Made by a program: the position numbers and the translations under genes | NCBI RefSeq assembly: GCF_009707955.1 | Contig: NZ_WMDQ01000008.1 | Span: 124,001-188,000, forward strand | Source: Flavobacterium sp. LC2016-13 | GTDB lineage: Bacteria > Bacteroidota > Bacteroidia > Flavobacteriales > Flavobacteriaceae | Length of the DNA: 64,000 nucleotides | Direction of reading: 5' to 3' | In this document: positions 16,101 through 26,101 of the stretch, piece after piece | Layout: each line of letters starts with the position of its first letter | How positions within the stretch are numbered: the stretch's first letter is position 1 | The notes under the pieces: model-generated | What the model was told of the DNA's origin: nothing | Seen by the model: only the letters and a program-made list of their open reading frames with translations | The model's database searches: none

Positions 16101-19100
16101 TTAGAAATCATTGTCATCAGGAATGTAACCCTGATTATTTGTTGGCTGAGGCTTTTCCTTTTCTTTTTCTTCTTGTTTTTTCTCAGCTGCCTTCTTATCT
16201 TTTTCAGCCTGTTTTTTATTAGAGAAAGTAATATCGTCCGGTAAATATGAATCCGGTAAATCATCTGGAGAACTTTTCAGGGTTCTTTCTAATTTATGAT
16301 TTTTAAAAATCTTATTGACTAATTCCGTAAAAGTATCAAAATCGACTTCATACGAAATACCAACTCCTTGTGTGTAGCCAATTCCCTGTCCAACATAATT
16401 AATATCATTTTCTTTATTAAACAAACGCAGATTCATAGAACCATCTTCGTTAACTCTGTAAAGAATTTCAATATCTCCAACAATGGCAGATTCATTAACG
16501 CCTCCTACCGGAACTCCTAATTTTCCGTTTATGGATATTTTTTCATTAATCTGCGACGAAATATTAGCTACAAATTGTCCATCGGCTTCCTGACCAATTC
16601 TTTTATCGGCAGAGATAAAATTCAAATCGATATTAAACTTATCATTATCAGATTTAATAATTCCGCCTAATAAACTTGCTGCAGTCTCGGCAAACGTTCC
16701 TGATAAATCACTTTGGTTAAAACCGTCCGGACTCATAAACGATCCTGTTGACAGTAAATACAACGCTTGCGTCTGGCGAACATCTTTATCGTCTAACTTA
16801 TATTGTATCTCTGATTTTAAAACATTACTTACGGATGGAAACTGAATATCAAAATTAGGCTCAGGACTTGTTAAATCTCCTCTTAAACCAATCACAACTT
16901 CAACCGGTACTTTTTTATTGAACGATGAGTTATTTAATAATACAGCCGGATTCGCCGATGTTCTGTAAACTGCTTCCAGATTCAGCTGGGCTTTCATCGG
17001 GTTTCCTTCCCAAATTATCGATCCACCTTTTTTAACTGCGAATTTTTTATCAATTAAACCTCCATATTTAAAATTATAGGTTCCTTCGTATGCCTGGAAA
17101 TCTCCCCACATATTAAATTTACCGAGTGTATTAATTTTAAATAATAATGATCCGTAACCTTTTCCTTTCATACCGTGACCTGAATTTCGATCCAGAATTA
17201 CTTCGACTTCGGCGTCTGGTGTAATATCAAAATCAAATTCTAATTCAAGACCGTTATAATTTCTGGTTTTTTCTACAATACCATTTGCCTGGTTATATTT
17301 CTCTTTTGGCGTTACAAAATGTATCCAGCTGCTCTCTCCTACACTTTGAACATTATTTATAGGTATCTTAACTTCAGTACCTTTCTCAGATTTAGCATCT
17401 ACTTTTATAAATAAACTTTGTGTTGGCCCTTTAATACTTGCCGTACCATTAATAAATGCGGTACCAAAATACGCTGCATCATCACTATCTTTTGTATCAA
17501 GTGCCAATAATCGTTTCGAAGTAATGTTTAAATCGAGTTTCCAATCCCCAAAATTATGATGTTCGATACTACCGTTCAACAATCCTTTTGTACCGTATTT
17601 AGTATCTGTTAACTGATTATTTCTAAACAAAAACTTCTCATCGGTAAGATCAATAACCGTTCGATCGCTTAATGCATAATCGACATTCAGGTACGGAATT
17701 GTCATTCCGGCTTTTTCAACATAAAGTCGTCCGTTAATTTCAGGTTTTTTAATATTCCCCACAACGGCTGCATTTCCGGAAACACTTCCTCTAATATTAG
17801 ACAAAACATCTCCACCAACAGTTCCTAAAGTTGCCATATTAAAGCCATCTAATTTTAATCGTAAATCCAGAATCGTTTCTTTATTTTCGATTGCAAAATT
17901 CCCGTTAGCACTAAAGGATTCCGTAAAACCATTTTGAATGGAAGAATTTATAGTAAACTTTTTCAGACTCTGATCCCCCGAAATATCAAAGTTTAAAGTC
18001 CCTAAATCTATTTTATTCAAATTAAGATGATCGATAACAATGGATGCCGTGGGTTGATAAACATCTTTATTCTGTTTGAAATTCACGTTACCGTTCAAAT
18101 TACCATTAAATACAAATTTTGAATTGAATGGCGTAATTTTATTAATATCAACATCTTCAAAATTCAGCACTATATCTTTATAATCGCTTCCTTTTAAAAC
18201 TCCGTTTAAATCAATTTTTTGATCTTCGTGCGAAAGCACAATATTATTGATATTAAAATTCTTAAAGCTTTTATCGAAAACAATTTGATTATCTGAATTT
18301 TCTTTTTCGTTTAAGTACCATAAATAGTCTTTAAATTTCATTTCAGATTTTTTAATACCAACGACGTTATTTTTGTTTTTGTCTATCGTATGAAATAAAT
18401 TCAGATTATAATAATCCTCGCCTTTATCTCCACCTTTAAATTCTGAACGAACATATAAGGTATCTTTTGAGGTAACATTAATTAAATTGAAATCGCGAAT
18501 TTTATAATATGGCGTTTTAATACTATCTAATTCTATAAAAGCATTATAAAGCGGGTTTTTATTATCAACATTAATTCTGATATTATCGAATGTATTTTTT
18601 GCTGCAGTTATTTTTTGAGATTTAAATCGGAATTTAAACTCGCCTAAATCAGCATCAATTTTTCCACGAACTACAGTTGATGAGTCGATATTAATTTCCG
18701 GATACAACATTTCGACAACTTTATCATATACATGAAAATTGAAACGCAAAAATTGTCCTTTTTTAATTTTATAAGGTTTATAATTGGTATAAAGACTTCC
18801 AATCGAATTCATAACCAGTTTGTCTAATTGAGCAAACTGAAATTTACCCACAATTTTACCATTTACAATATCTGTAGAATTAACCGTTATCGTGCGCAGT
18901 TTATCAGCATCAAAACTAGAATTGACTGTAAGTTCATCAAATGCATAAGTCGATTTTGGATTTTGGTAAACAGCATCTTTAATGTAAACATTTCCCTGAA
19001 GGTTTTCAATAGAATTTCCGGTAAGTTCTACAACAGCATCTCCTTGAAAATGAGAAATTGAATCGTTTACGAATTTCAGTTTTCGTAAATCTGCATTTTC

Positions 19101-20747
19101 AACATTAATGTGGAAATCGTATTTGCTTTCTCGCTTACTTAAATCAACTAATCCGTCAAAGGTTAAAGTTAAATTAGGGTCGTTTATAGATATTTGTCCT
19201 TTATAATAAGGTAGCTTAAAATTACCGTTTACTACAATATTATTATAGGTATACTTATTATAGTCTAGTTTTTCGATATCACCTTTTATAATCGTATTTA
19301 AATATTTCTCTGTAAAACCAACACCGTCAACATCTAAATTTAAAGTTGTTCTTCCAAGATCTTTGCGTTGCAGCAATGCTCCGATATTAAAATTATCCAA
19401 GACAATATTTCCCGAATAAGAGGCTTTATCAATAAAATCCATATTATTCAGATGCAAATCGACCTCACCATTTCCTAATTCAGTAATTAACTTAAATTTT
19501 GCCTCTAACTCTGTTGTCGAAAGTTTTGTTTTTCCAACAATATTAAATTTACCAATTCTCTTAAGTTCTTTTGGAAGTTTTGTGCCCAAAACATTTGGCA
19601 ATAAAGCCACTAAATTATCATAACTGGAAACAAGCCTGTCAAACTTTCCTTCCATAGCAAACTTTTGATCTTTGCTTCCTAAGAGATTATGAAAATTAAT
19701 ATTACCAACAATTCTGGAACCGTTGGTATCTGTAAGCCTAATTCTTTTTAAATTTAAATTATTAAGCGTTCCTTTTATCTTTGTTTTAAGTTTAAAATGC
19801 TGGTTTTTACCCAATCCGTCATAAAAATAACGAATATCATTGGTAGCAATCGAAGCAGAATCAAGCGCAACATCAAACTTAACTTTATCTGTAAAAGCCA
19901 GAAAATCGCCTGGTTTATAATTCAGGATTGCTTTACCGTAAATCGATGATCTTTTGGTTTTTATAGTCAGATTTTCAAGTTTAATCTGCTTTTTGGTATA
20001 ACTAAACTTTGCCGCCAGATTAGAAACATACAATCCTCTATGATCCTCAAATGAAAATCTGTGAATTGTTGTATTGACATCCGGGCCGTAAATTTTAAAA
20101 TCGCTGATATAAGCGTTAAGCTTTTTAAAATCAACCAGTTTTGGTGTTTTTTTATTTTCATCAATAACAGAAAAAGTACCTTTTGAGATATAGGCGTTTT
20201 TGGCTGTTAATAAAAAGTGTTTGTTGGTTTTAGAAGGTTTATCAGAATCAAATAATCGAATAAATTTATTGATGTTATTTTCGTCTTCGCCTTTATAGGT
20301 TTTCAGATTAAAGATTAAACCTGTTAATCGAATATCTCCAAAAATTAAATCGCCATCGAGTAATCTTGTAATACTTAAAATATCAGTATTAATAATATCA
20401 GAATAGATTAAAGTTTTTTTATGATGATCGCGAATGAGTACATTTTTAAGTTTTACGCCACCAAAAATATTAATCGCGACTTTATCGATCGTAATATCAG
20501 TTTTAAAATCGTCGTTTAATGAATTGGTAATATATTGTGCAATTTTGGTTTGCACAATAGGCAAAGACAATGTTATAGCTAATGCCAGCAAAAGTAAGAT
20601 TAACCCAATTAGGGTTCTTGATATTATTTTCTTTACTTTTTTGATAGCTGCTTTAATTTTAGTTTTTCTTTTTAATTTATTTGAACAGACAAAGAACGAC
20701 TGTTTTTGGTAAAAATTCTTTAATTTTGGCGTCTGCTTAACAATCAA
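16101..20747 (-). CDS. tamB: TamB-like translocation and assembly protein
   Basis: This 1548-residue AsmA/TamB-family protein has a short basic N-terminus, one transmembrane helix (about residues 42-62: SRTLIGLILLLLALAITL) and a very long periplasmic region of repeated beta strands. That region would form a taco-shaped groove for lipid transport or outer-membrane protein assembly. A C-terminal DUF490 domain follows (about 1100-1480, including 'WGDFQAYEGTYNFKYGG' and 'DLTSPEPNFDIQFP'). The extreme C-terminus is an unusual Lys/Glu-rich tail ending in Asp-Asn-Asp-Phe. No ATG exists near the N-terminus; the frame opens with TTG (20745-20747). It is divergent from tsaD with only about 50 bases between starts, a conserved Bacteroidota arrangement. 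Confidence 0.88.
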   Translation of the reverse strand: MIVKQTPKLKNFYQKQSFFVCSNKLKRKTKIKAAIKKVKKIISRTLIGLILLLLALAITLSLPIVQTKIAQYITNSLNDDFKTDITIDKVAINIFGGVKLKNVLIRDHHKKTLIYSDIINTDILSITRLLDGDLIFGDIRLTGLIFNLKTYKGEDENNINKFIRLFDSDKPSKTNKHFLLTAKNAYISKGTFSVIDENKKTPKLVDFKKLNAYISDFKIYGPDVNTTIHRFSFEDHRGLYVSNLAAKFSYTKKQIKLENLTIKTKRSSIYGKAILNYKPGDFLAFTDKVKFDVALDSASIATNDIRYFYDGLGKNQHFKLKTKIKGTLNNLNLKRIRLTDTNGSRIVGNINFHNLLGSKDQKFAMEGKFDRLVSSYDNLVALLPNVLGTKLPKELKRIGKFNIVGKTKLSTTELEAKFKLITELGNGEVDLHLNNMDFIDKASYSGNIVLDNFNIGALLQRKDLGRTTLNLDVDGVGFTEKYLNTIIKGDIEKLDYNKYTYNNIVVNGNFKLPYYKGQISINDPNLTLTFDGLVDLSKRESKYDFHINVENADLRKLKFVNDSISHFQGDAVVELTGNSIENLQGNVYIKDAVYQNPKSTYAFDELTVNSSFDADKLRTITVNSTDIVNGKIVGKFQFAQLDKLVMNSIGSLYTNYKPYKIKKGQFLRFNFHVYDKVVEMLYPEINIDSSTVVRGKIDADLGEFKFRFKSQKITAAKNTFDNIRINVDNKNPLYNAFIELDSIKTPYYKIRDFNLINVTSKDTLYVRSEFKGGDKGEDYYNLNLFHTIDKNKNNVVGIKKSEMKFKDYLWYLNEKENSDNQIVFDKSFKNFNINNIVLSHEDQKIDLNGVLKGSDYKDIVLNFEDVDINKITPFNSKFVFNGNLNGNVNFKQNKDVYQPTASIVIDHLNLNKIDLGTLNFDISGDQSLKKFTINSSIQNGFTESFSANGNFAIENKETILDLRLKLDGFNMATLGTVGGDVLSNIRGSVSGNAAVVGNIKKPEINGRLYVEKAGMTIPYLNVDYALSDRTVIDLTDEKFLFRNNQLTDTKYGTKGLLNGSIEHHNFGDWKLDLNITSKRLLALDTKDSDDAAYFGTAFINGTASIKGPTQSLFIKVDAKSEKGTEVKIPINNVQSVGESSWIHFVTPKEKYNQANGIVEKTRNYNGLELEFDFDITPDAEVEVILDRNSGHGMKGKGYGSLLFKINTLGKFNMWGDFQAYEGTYNFKYGGLIDKKFAVKKGGSIIWEGNPMKAQLNLEAVYRTSANPAVLLNNSSFNKKVPVEVVIGLRGDLTSPEPNFDIQFPSVSNVLKSEIQYKLDDKDVRQTQALYLLSTGSFMSPDGFNQSDLSGTFAETAASLLGGIIKSDNDKFNIDLNFISADKRIGQEADGQFVANISSQINEKISINGKLGVPVGGVNESAIVGDIEILYRVNEDGSMNLRLFNKENDINYVGQGIGYTQGVGISYEVDFDTFTELVNKIFKNHKLERTLKSSPDDLPDSYLPDDITFSNKKQAEKDKKAAEKKQEEKEKEKPQPTNNQGYIPDDNDF

Positions 20748-20799
20748 AGAAATTTAAAAATTTGATTTGTCAAATATAATTCAAAATTCGTGCCTTTAT

Positions 20800-21822
20800 A
20801 TGCAAAATTCAGAGGTTTTTATTCTAGCCATCGAAAGTTCCTGCGATGATACTGCTGCTGCAGTTTTACATAACGATAAAGTACTCTCAAATGTTGTGGC
20901 CAATCAGCTAATTCATAACCAATACGGGGGCGTTGTACCGGAATTAGCTTCCAGAGCGCACCAACAAAACATTGTACCTGTAATTGATGCTGCGCTTCGT
21001 AAAGCAAATGTACAAAAAGAACAGTTAACTGCCATTGCATTTACGCAAGGTCCCGGTTTAATGGGTTCATTATTGGTAGGAAGTTCTTTTAGTAAATCGT
21101 TATCATTAGCATTAAAAATTCCGTTGATTGCTGTAAATCACATGCATGCACATATTTTAGCGCATTTTATTGATGAAGAAGGATTTGACAAACCTGAGTT
21201 TCCGTTTTTAGCTTTAACGATTAGCGGCGGACATACTCAAATCGTAAAAGTGAATGGCTTTTTTGATATGGAAATTATCGGAGAAACTACCGATGACGCT
21301 GTTGGTGAAGCTTTTGATAAAAGTGCCAAAATACTCGGACTTCCTTATCCCGGCGGACCTTTAATCGATAAATATGCACAATTAGGAAATCCTAAAGCTT
21401 TTGCATTTACGAAGCCAAAAGTTCCCGGATTAGATTTTAGTTTTTCGGGATTAAAAACAGCGATTTTATATTTTATTCAGAAGAAAAAATTAGAAAATCC
21501 AAATTTCATCGAGGAAAACCTAAATGATATTTGTGCTTCGATTCAATATACGATTATCGAAATTTTGATGGACAAATTAAAATTAGCGGTAAAAGAAACC
21601 GGAATTACACAAATTGCAATTGGCGGCGGAGTTTCTGCAAATTCAGGAATCAGAACCCGATTGAAAGAAAGTGAAGGCAAATATGGCTGGAAAACTTTTG
21701 TCCCAAAATTTGAATACACAACAGATAACGCCGCAATGATAGGAATTGTAGGATATCAAAAATATTTATCAAGTCGTTTTGAAACTTCAGCTGTGGTTTC
21801 GAAAGCGCGAATTCAATTTTAA
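20800..21822 (+). CDS. tsaD: tRNA N6-threonylcarbamoyladenosine transferase subunit TsaD
   Basis: TsaD transfers the threonylcarbamoyl group from threonylcarbamoyl-AMP to A37 of tRNAs reading ANN codons, working with TsaB and TsaE. The protein shows the opening 'ILAIESSCDDTAAAVL', the metal-binding 'VNHMHAHILAHF' (the H-x3-H motif), 'LTISGGHTQIV' and 'IGGGVSANSGIR'. The ATG at 20800 gives 340 residues. The longer frame from a TTG at 20767 adds an unlikely N-terminus. rsmE starts 2 bases after its stop, so the two form an RNA-modification operon. Confidence 0.95.
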   Translation: MQNSEVFILAIESSCDDTAAAVLHNDKVLSNVVANQLIHNQYGGVVPELASRAHQQNIVPVIDAALRKANVQKEQLTAIAFTQGPGLMGSLLVGSSFSKSLSLALKIPLIAVNHMHAHILAHFIDEEGFDKPEFPFLALTISGGHTQIVKVNGFFDMEIIGETTDDAVGEAFDKSAKILGLPYPGGPLIDKYAQLGNPKAFAFTKPKVPGLDFSFSGLKTAILYFIQKKKLENPNFIEENLNDICASIQYTIIEILMDKLKLAVKETGITQIAIGGGVSANSGIRTRLKESEGKYGWKTFVPKFEYTTDNAAMIGIVGYQKYLSSRFETSAVVSKARIQF

Positions 21823-21824
21823 TT

Positions 21825-22538
21825 ATGCAATTATTTTACAATCCCGATATAAACGAAACTACAGAAACTTTTTCTTTTGATAAAGAAGAAAGCCGTCACA
21901 TTATAAAAGTCCTAAGAAAAAAAGATTCAGATATTCTACACGTTACAAATGGTTTAGGATTATTGTTTGAAACTGAAATTACGCTGGCATCAGACAACAA
22001 ATGTATTGTTGAAGTGCTTTCGATAAAAAAAGCCGACGAACCTAAATTCCGTTTGCATTTGGCCGTGGCACCAACCAAAATGAACGATCGTTTTGAATGG
22101 TTTTTAGAAAAAGCTACAGAAATTGGTATTCAGGAAATTACTCCAATCATTTGTGATCGATCTGAACGAAAAGTCATTAATAAAGAGCGTTTTGAAAAAA
22201 TCATTCTTTCGGCTATGAAACAATCAAATGAAACTTTTCTGCCAAAACTAAACGATGCCATTTCATTTAAAGAATTCATCAAACAAAAAAATGATGGTTT
22301 ACAATTGATCGCACATTGTGAAGAAACAGACAAAAAATCATTAAAAGAAGTTTTAAAACCAAATGAAAGTGTTACTTTATTAATTGGTCCTGAAGGTGAT
22401 TTTTCAGACAAGGAAATTGCATTGGCTTTAGAAAATAATTTTCAGCCTGTTGCATTAGGAAACACGCGTTTACGAACAGAAACAGCTGCCGTTGTTGCTT
22501 GCCATAGTGTTGTTTTTTTTAATGAAATAACGAATTAG
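21825..22538 (+). CDS. rsmE: 16S rRNA (uracil-1498-N3)-methyltransferase
   Basis: RsmE methylates N3 of U1498 in 16S rRNA using S-adenosylmethionine. The 237-residue protein has an N-terminal PUA-like domain ('EESRHIIKVLRKKDSD') and a SPOUT domain whose knot carries 'PTKMNDRFEWFLEKATEIGIQEITPI', 'IGPEGDFSDKEIALA' and 'ALGNTRLRTETAAV'. It begins 2 bases after tsaD stops. Confidence 0.95.
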   Translation: MQLFYNPDINETTETFSFDKEESRHIIKVLRKKDSDILHVTNGLGLLFETEITLASDNKCIVEVLSIKKADEPKFRLHLAVAPTKMNDRFEWFLEKATEIGIQEITPIICDRSERKVINKERFEKIILSAMKQSNETFLPKLNDAISFKEFIKQKNDGLQLIAHCEETDKKSLKEVLKPNESVTLLIGPEGDFSDKEIALALENNFQPVALGNTRLRTETAAVVACHSVVFFNEITN

Positions 22539-22559
22539 TTTTTCATTTCAAAGAATCAA

Positions 22560-22594
22560 TTGTGTCATTTCTCCCTTCGGTCGAAATGACACAA
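22560..22594. repeat. Hairpin repeat (TTGTGTCATTTC arms)
   Basis: Two perfect 12-base arms (22560-22571 and 22583-22594) have an 11-base loop ending in TCGGTC. A related arm pair (TTGTCATTACTCGAAATGACAA) is nested in the repeat near 48.6 kb. It lacks a T-run, so it is a dispersed hairpin rather than a classic terminator. Confidence 0.65.
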
Positions 22595-22637
22595 CAAAGC
22601 GTTTAGAATAAAAAATTACAAGATAATTTATACTTAT

Positions 22638-23276
22638 ATGAAACGAATATTTTACTTATTATTACTTTTTTCAGTTTCTTCATTTTCACAAGAAATTGCT
22701 TTGTTAAAATATAGTGGCGGTGGCGATTGGTATGCAAACCCAACATCATTGCCAAATCTGATTCGTTTTTGTAATGCTAACATTAATACCCGAATTAAAG
22801 CAAAACCATCAACGGTTGAACCAAGTAATCCTGATTTGCTTTCGTATCCTTTTGTGCATATGACAGGCCACGGAAATGTGGTTTTTAGCGATGCTGATGT
22901 TAGTAATCTTAGAAATTATTTAACGGCTGGCGGTTTCTTACACATCGACGATAATTATGGAATGGACCAGTATATCCGAAAAGAGATTAAAAAAATATTT
23001 CCAAATAATAATTTAGTCGAGATTCCGGCGAATCATCCTATTTTTCAAAAACCGTTTCCTTTTCCAAACGGATTGCCTAAAATTCACGAACACGATGGTA
23101 CGCGTGCTCAGGCTTTTGGAATTTTTATCGAAAATAAACTGGTTTTATTATACACTTACGAATGTGATTTGGGCGATGGCTGGGAAGATCCTGAAGTACA
23201 TAATGATACAGCAGCCGCAAGAGATAAAGCCTTAAAAATGGGCGCTAACATTATCAATTATATTTTTACCAATTAA
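22638..23276 (+). CDS. DUF4159 domain protein, exported
   Basis: The protein has 212 residues with a clear signal peptide (MKRIFYLLLLFSVSSFSQ). The rest matches the DUF4159 pattern: 'LLKYSGGGDWYANPTSLPNLIRF' at the start, 'VHMTGHGNVVFSDADVSNLRNYLTAGG', 'HIDDNYGMD', and a C-terminal 'TYECDLGDGWEDPEVHND'. The domain resembles a glutamine-amidotransferase-like or flavodoxin-like alpha/beta fold, but its function is not known. It sits between rsmE and an RNA methyltransferase and is probably co-transcribed with the latter, 10 bases downstream. Confidence 0.85.
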   Translation: MKRIFYLLLLFSVSSFSQEIALLKYSGGGDWYANPTSLPNLIRFCNANINTRIKAKPSTVEPSNPDLLSYPFVHMTGHGNVVFSDADVSNLRNYLTAGGFLHIDDNYGMDQYIRKEIKKIFPNNNLVEIPANHPIFQKPFPFPNGLPKIHEHDGTRAQAFGIFIENKLVLLYTYECDLGDGWEDPEVHNDTAAARDKALKMGANIINYIFTN

Positions 23277-23286
23277 TATTAAAAAA

Positions 23287-23781
23287 GTGCAGCTTACTCA
23301 CGAAGAAAATCAATTTGAGCGAAAAACGTTCCCGATAACTTTGGTATGCGACCATATTTATTTTCAGCAAAATATTGGTTCTCTTTTTAGAATTGCTGAA
23401 GCTTTTGGTGTTCAAAATATCATTTTTTTAGGAAAAGATATTCCGTTAACGCCACGAAAAATAAACAAAACTTCAAGAAGTACACATCTTCATGTACCTC
23501 ACAAAATTATCGAAGAAGCAAAAGATCTCGTTGACTACTTAATTGAGGAGAACTTTGAAATTATTTCTCTCGAAATTGCAAACAACAGTAAACCTCTAAA
23601 AGAAGTTGTAATTCCTGACAATCAAAAAATTGCACTTATCATAGGAAGTGAAATTGATGGAATCTCAGATGAACTTCTAAAAATTTCAAACCAAATTGTA
23701 CACATAAACATGTTTGGAAAGAACAGTTCTATGAATGTTGTACAAGCCACAAGTATAGCTTTGTACGAATTTACTTCGTAA
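23287..23781 (+). CDS. TrmH-family RNA 2'-O-methyltransferase
   Basis: This 164-residue protein has a SPOUT fold of the TrmH/SpoU group. Motif 1 is 'CDHIYFQQNIGSLFRIAEAFGVQNIIFLG', motif 2 'ALIIGSEIDGISDELL' and motif 3 'HINMFGKNSSMNVVQATSIALYEF'. It would methylate a ribose 2'-OH in tRNA or rRNA using S-adenosylmethionine. No N-terminal substrate-binding extension is present, so the target is not predictable. The start is a GTG (23287), the only start that precedes the first conserved strand. It follows the DUF4159 gene by 10 bases. Confidence 0.88.
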   Translation: MQLTHEENQFERKTFPITLVCDHIYFQQNIGSLFRIAEAFGVQNIIFLGKDIPLTPRKINKTSRSTHLHVPHKIIEEAKDLVDYLIEENFEIISLEIANNSKPLKEVVIPDNQKIALIIGSEIDGISDELLKISNQIVHINMFGKNSSMNVVQATSIALYEFTS

Positions 23782-23940
23782 TTAATTTAACTATTTTTTT
23801 GTAGGAATCAGGCGCTGTAAGGGATTGCAAAAATTCTGACAAATTTTTATTTAGAATATTTTGCTAAGTAAACTTTTTGTTATAAAATTGTTACATTGTT
23901 TAACTAATCAACAATATTATAACAAAAAACCCCTATTATT

Positions 23941-24897
23941 ATGAAAAAAGTTCTTTTATCCGCATTTGCAGCGTTAGTGCTGTTTGCATGTCAAAATGAC
24001 CAAGCAGATTCAGCATCAACAGATGCAAGTGTAAATGCAATTGCCCGCAGAGGATGCGCCTCTCAGGATGTTTTAGAAGCTCAATTAAAAGCTGATCCAA
24101 TGTTGGCGATCAGAATGAACCAAATTGAAGCTTTTACAAGTAATGCCTTATTAACTCACAAGCTTGTAAATGGTAAGGTTCAAATTCCGGTTGTAGTAAA
24201 CGTTCTATACAGAACAACTGCAGAGAATATTTCGAATGCCCAAATTCAAACACAAATTGATGTTTTGAACAAAGATTTTAATGCTTTGAACTCTGATTAC
24301 AACAGCGTTCCTGCTTTATTCGCTGGTGTAAAAGCGAATGTAGGAATTTCATTTGTATTAGATCAGGTTATCAGAAAATCGACTACAAAAACATCTTGGG
24401 GAACAAATGATGCTGTTAAAAAAGTAGCTCAGGGAGGTCTTGCACCAACTACTCCAACAACAAAACTTAACTTATGGTCTTGCACAATTGGTGGAGGAAT
24501 CTTAGGTTATGCACAATTTCCTGGAGGAGCATCTGCTACTGACGGAGTTGTAATTGATTCAAAATATTTTGGTTTATCTGGTTCTGCAGCTGCACCTTAC
24601 AACTTAGGAAGAACAGGTACGCACGAAGTAGGACACTGGATGAATTTACGTCACATTTGGGGAGATGCAACTTGCGGAAGCGATTTAGTATCTGATACTC
24701 CAACACACAACACTGCAAATTACGGTGTACCAGCTTACCCACATTACAGTACTTGTTCAGGAACTCCTGTAGAAATGACAATGAACTACATGGATTATAC
24801 TGATGATGCAGGAATGTACATGTTCTCTAATGGGCAAAAAAGCAGAATGGCTGCAATTTTTCTTTCTGGAGGACCAAGAGCTGCTTTTGGAATCTAA
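23941..24897 (+). CDS. M43-type zinc metalloprotease, lipoprotein
   Basis: The protein has 318 residues. A lipoprotein signal ends in 'LFAC' with Cys17 as the acylated residue. The metzincin zinc motif is H228-E-V-G-H232-W-M-N-L-R-H238, followed by 'IWGD' and a downstream 'MNYMDYTDD' Met-turn, as in M43 cytophagalysins. Cys pairs near the active site ('DATCGSDLVSD', 'YSTCSG') probably form a disulfide. It has no type IX sorting tail, so it is predicted to stay membrane-bound. A strong terminator follows, and it appears monocistronic. The substrate is unknown; close relatives degrade extracellular proteins. Confidence 0.88.
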   Translation: MKKVLLSAFAALVLFACQNDQADSASTDASVNAIARRGCASQDVLEAQLKADPMLAIRMNQIEAFTSNALLTHKLVNGKVQIPVVVNVLYRTTAENISNAQIQTQIDVLNKDFNALNSDYNSVPALFAGVKANVGISFVLDQVIRKSTTKTSWGTNDAVKKVAQGGLAPTTPTTKLNLWSCTIGGGILGYAQFPGGASATDGVVIDSKYFGLSGSAAAPYNLGRTGTHEVGHWMNLRHIWGDATCGSDLVSDTPTHNTANYGVPAYPHYSTCSGTPVEMTMNYMDYTDDAGMYMFSNGQKSRMAAIFLSGGPRAAFGI

Positions 24898-24920
24898 AAA
24901 CATATAATTGCATAAACTTA

Positions 24921-24952
24921 AAAGCGAGATAGTCTATATCTCGCTTTTTTTT
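24921..24952 (+). terminator. Terminator after the M43 protease gene
   Basis: An 11-bp perfect stem (24921-24931 with 24937-24947) has a 5-base loop and runs into a T tract through 24952. Confidence 0.9.
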
Positions 24953-25007
24953 GTTTAGTTCTAAATTTTAAAAGCTTTTTCCTATATTTATAATCTAAAA
25001 TTAAATC

Positions 25008-26099
25008 ATGCTTACATCAAAAATTATATCAAACGGAATATTAAGGGCTTTAGTAACAATCCTGGTAATTGCTATTGTTTTATACTTTTTATACGAAATA
25101 CAAACCGTAATTGTATACTTATGTATCTCTTTGATATTGTGTTTAATCGCAAATCCGTTGGTACAGTTTTTAAAGAATAAATTAAAGTTTGGCAATTCAT
25201 TGGCGGCGACAACTACCATAATTGTTTTCATTTTAATGATGGTTGGTTTTATCTTTTTGTTTGTGCCGTTGATTATTTCACAAGCAAACAATTTATCATT
25301 ATTAGATACCAATAAACTGCAAATTCAGTTTATGGAAACAGAAAAAAGTATAGAAGCTTATTTTAATATTCAGCATGTTGATCTAAACAAAATGCTGAAA
25401 GATTCAAAAATAACGTCAATGCTTGATTTTACTTATTTTACCGGTTTTATAAACTCGATATTAGGTTTTATGGCTGATATGGGAATGGGATTGGTTTCTG
25501 TTTTTTTTATTACTTTTTTCTTCATTAAAGATCAGGATTCTTTTAAAGCTACGGCAAGAAAGATTTTACCGGATAGCAATGAGGATAAAATTTTAAACTC
25601 AATCACTAAAATAAATCACTTTTTAACGCGCTATTTTGTTGGTTTGCTGCTTCAATTAACGGTTGTATTTATTTTATACCTGATTGTTTTAATGATTTTT
25701 GGAAATAAAAATGCTTTCGTTATTGCTTTTTTATGCGCTATACTAAATGTTATACCTTATATAGGACCAATTATTGGAACTATTTTAGCCGGACTTTTAA
25801 CGATGATCAGCATGATTGGAAGCGACTTTCAATCAGAAATTTTACCCCGAACTATTTATGTAATTATTGGTTTCTTAATTGTTCAGGCAATTGATAATAA
25901 TATCAGCCAGCCAATAATTTCATCAAAAAGTGTAAATTCGCATCCGTTAGAAATATTTCTGATTACTTTAATTAGCGGAATTACTTTTGGAATTGTTGGA
26001 ATGATTATCGCAATTCCGGTTTTTACGATGGTGAAAGTAATTTTAAAGGAATTTTTTCCTGACAATAAAATTGTCTCCGTATTAACCGAAAGAATTTAG
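25008..26099 (+). CDS. AI-2E family transporter / PerM-like permease
   Basis: The protein has 363 residues with two or three N-terminal hydrophobic segments, a central soluble region (about residues 95-150) and four to five C-terminal helices. The conserved core 'AFLCAILNVIPYIGPIIGTILAG' and the 'DNNISQPIISSKSVNSHPLEIFLITL' stretch are diagnostic of the AI-2E/PerM/YdiK family. Members export small molecules or exchange Na+/H+, and the family name should not be read as proof of AI-2 export. The THUMP-like methyltransferase starts 2 bases after its stop. Confidence 0.85.
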   Translation: MLTSKIISNGILRALVTILVIAIVLYFLYEIQTVIVYLCISLILCLIANPLVQFLKNKLKFGNSLAATTTIIVFILMMVGFIFLFVPLIISQANNLSLLDTNKLQIQFMETEKSIEAYFNIQHVDLNKMLKDSKITSMLDFTYFTGFINSILGFMADMGMGLVSVFFITFFFIKDQDSFKATARKILPDSNEDKILNSITKINHFLTRYFVGLLLQLTVVFILYLIVLMIFGNKNAFVIAFLCAILNVIPYIGPIIGTILAGLLTMISMIGSDFQSEILPRTIYVIIGFLIVQAIDNNISQPIISSKSVNSHPLEIFLITLISGITFGIVGMIIAIPVFTMVKVILKEFFPDNKIVSVLTERI

Positions 26100-26101
26100 C
26101 A

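Noticed and set aside
18828..20164. Small frames on both strands within tamB
   Set aside because: They lie inside one continuous large gene and have no independent support.
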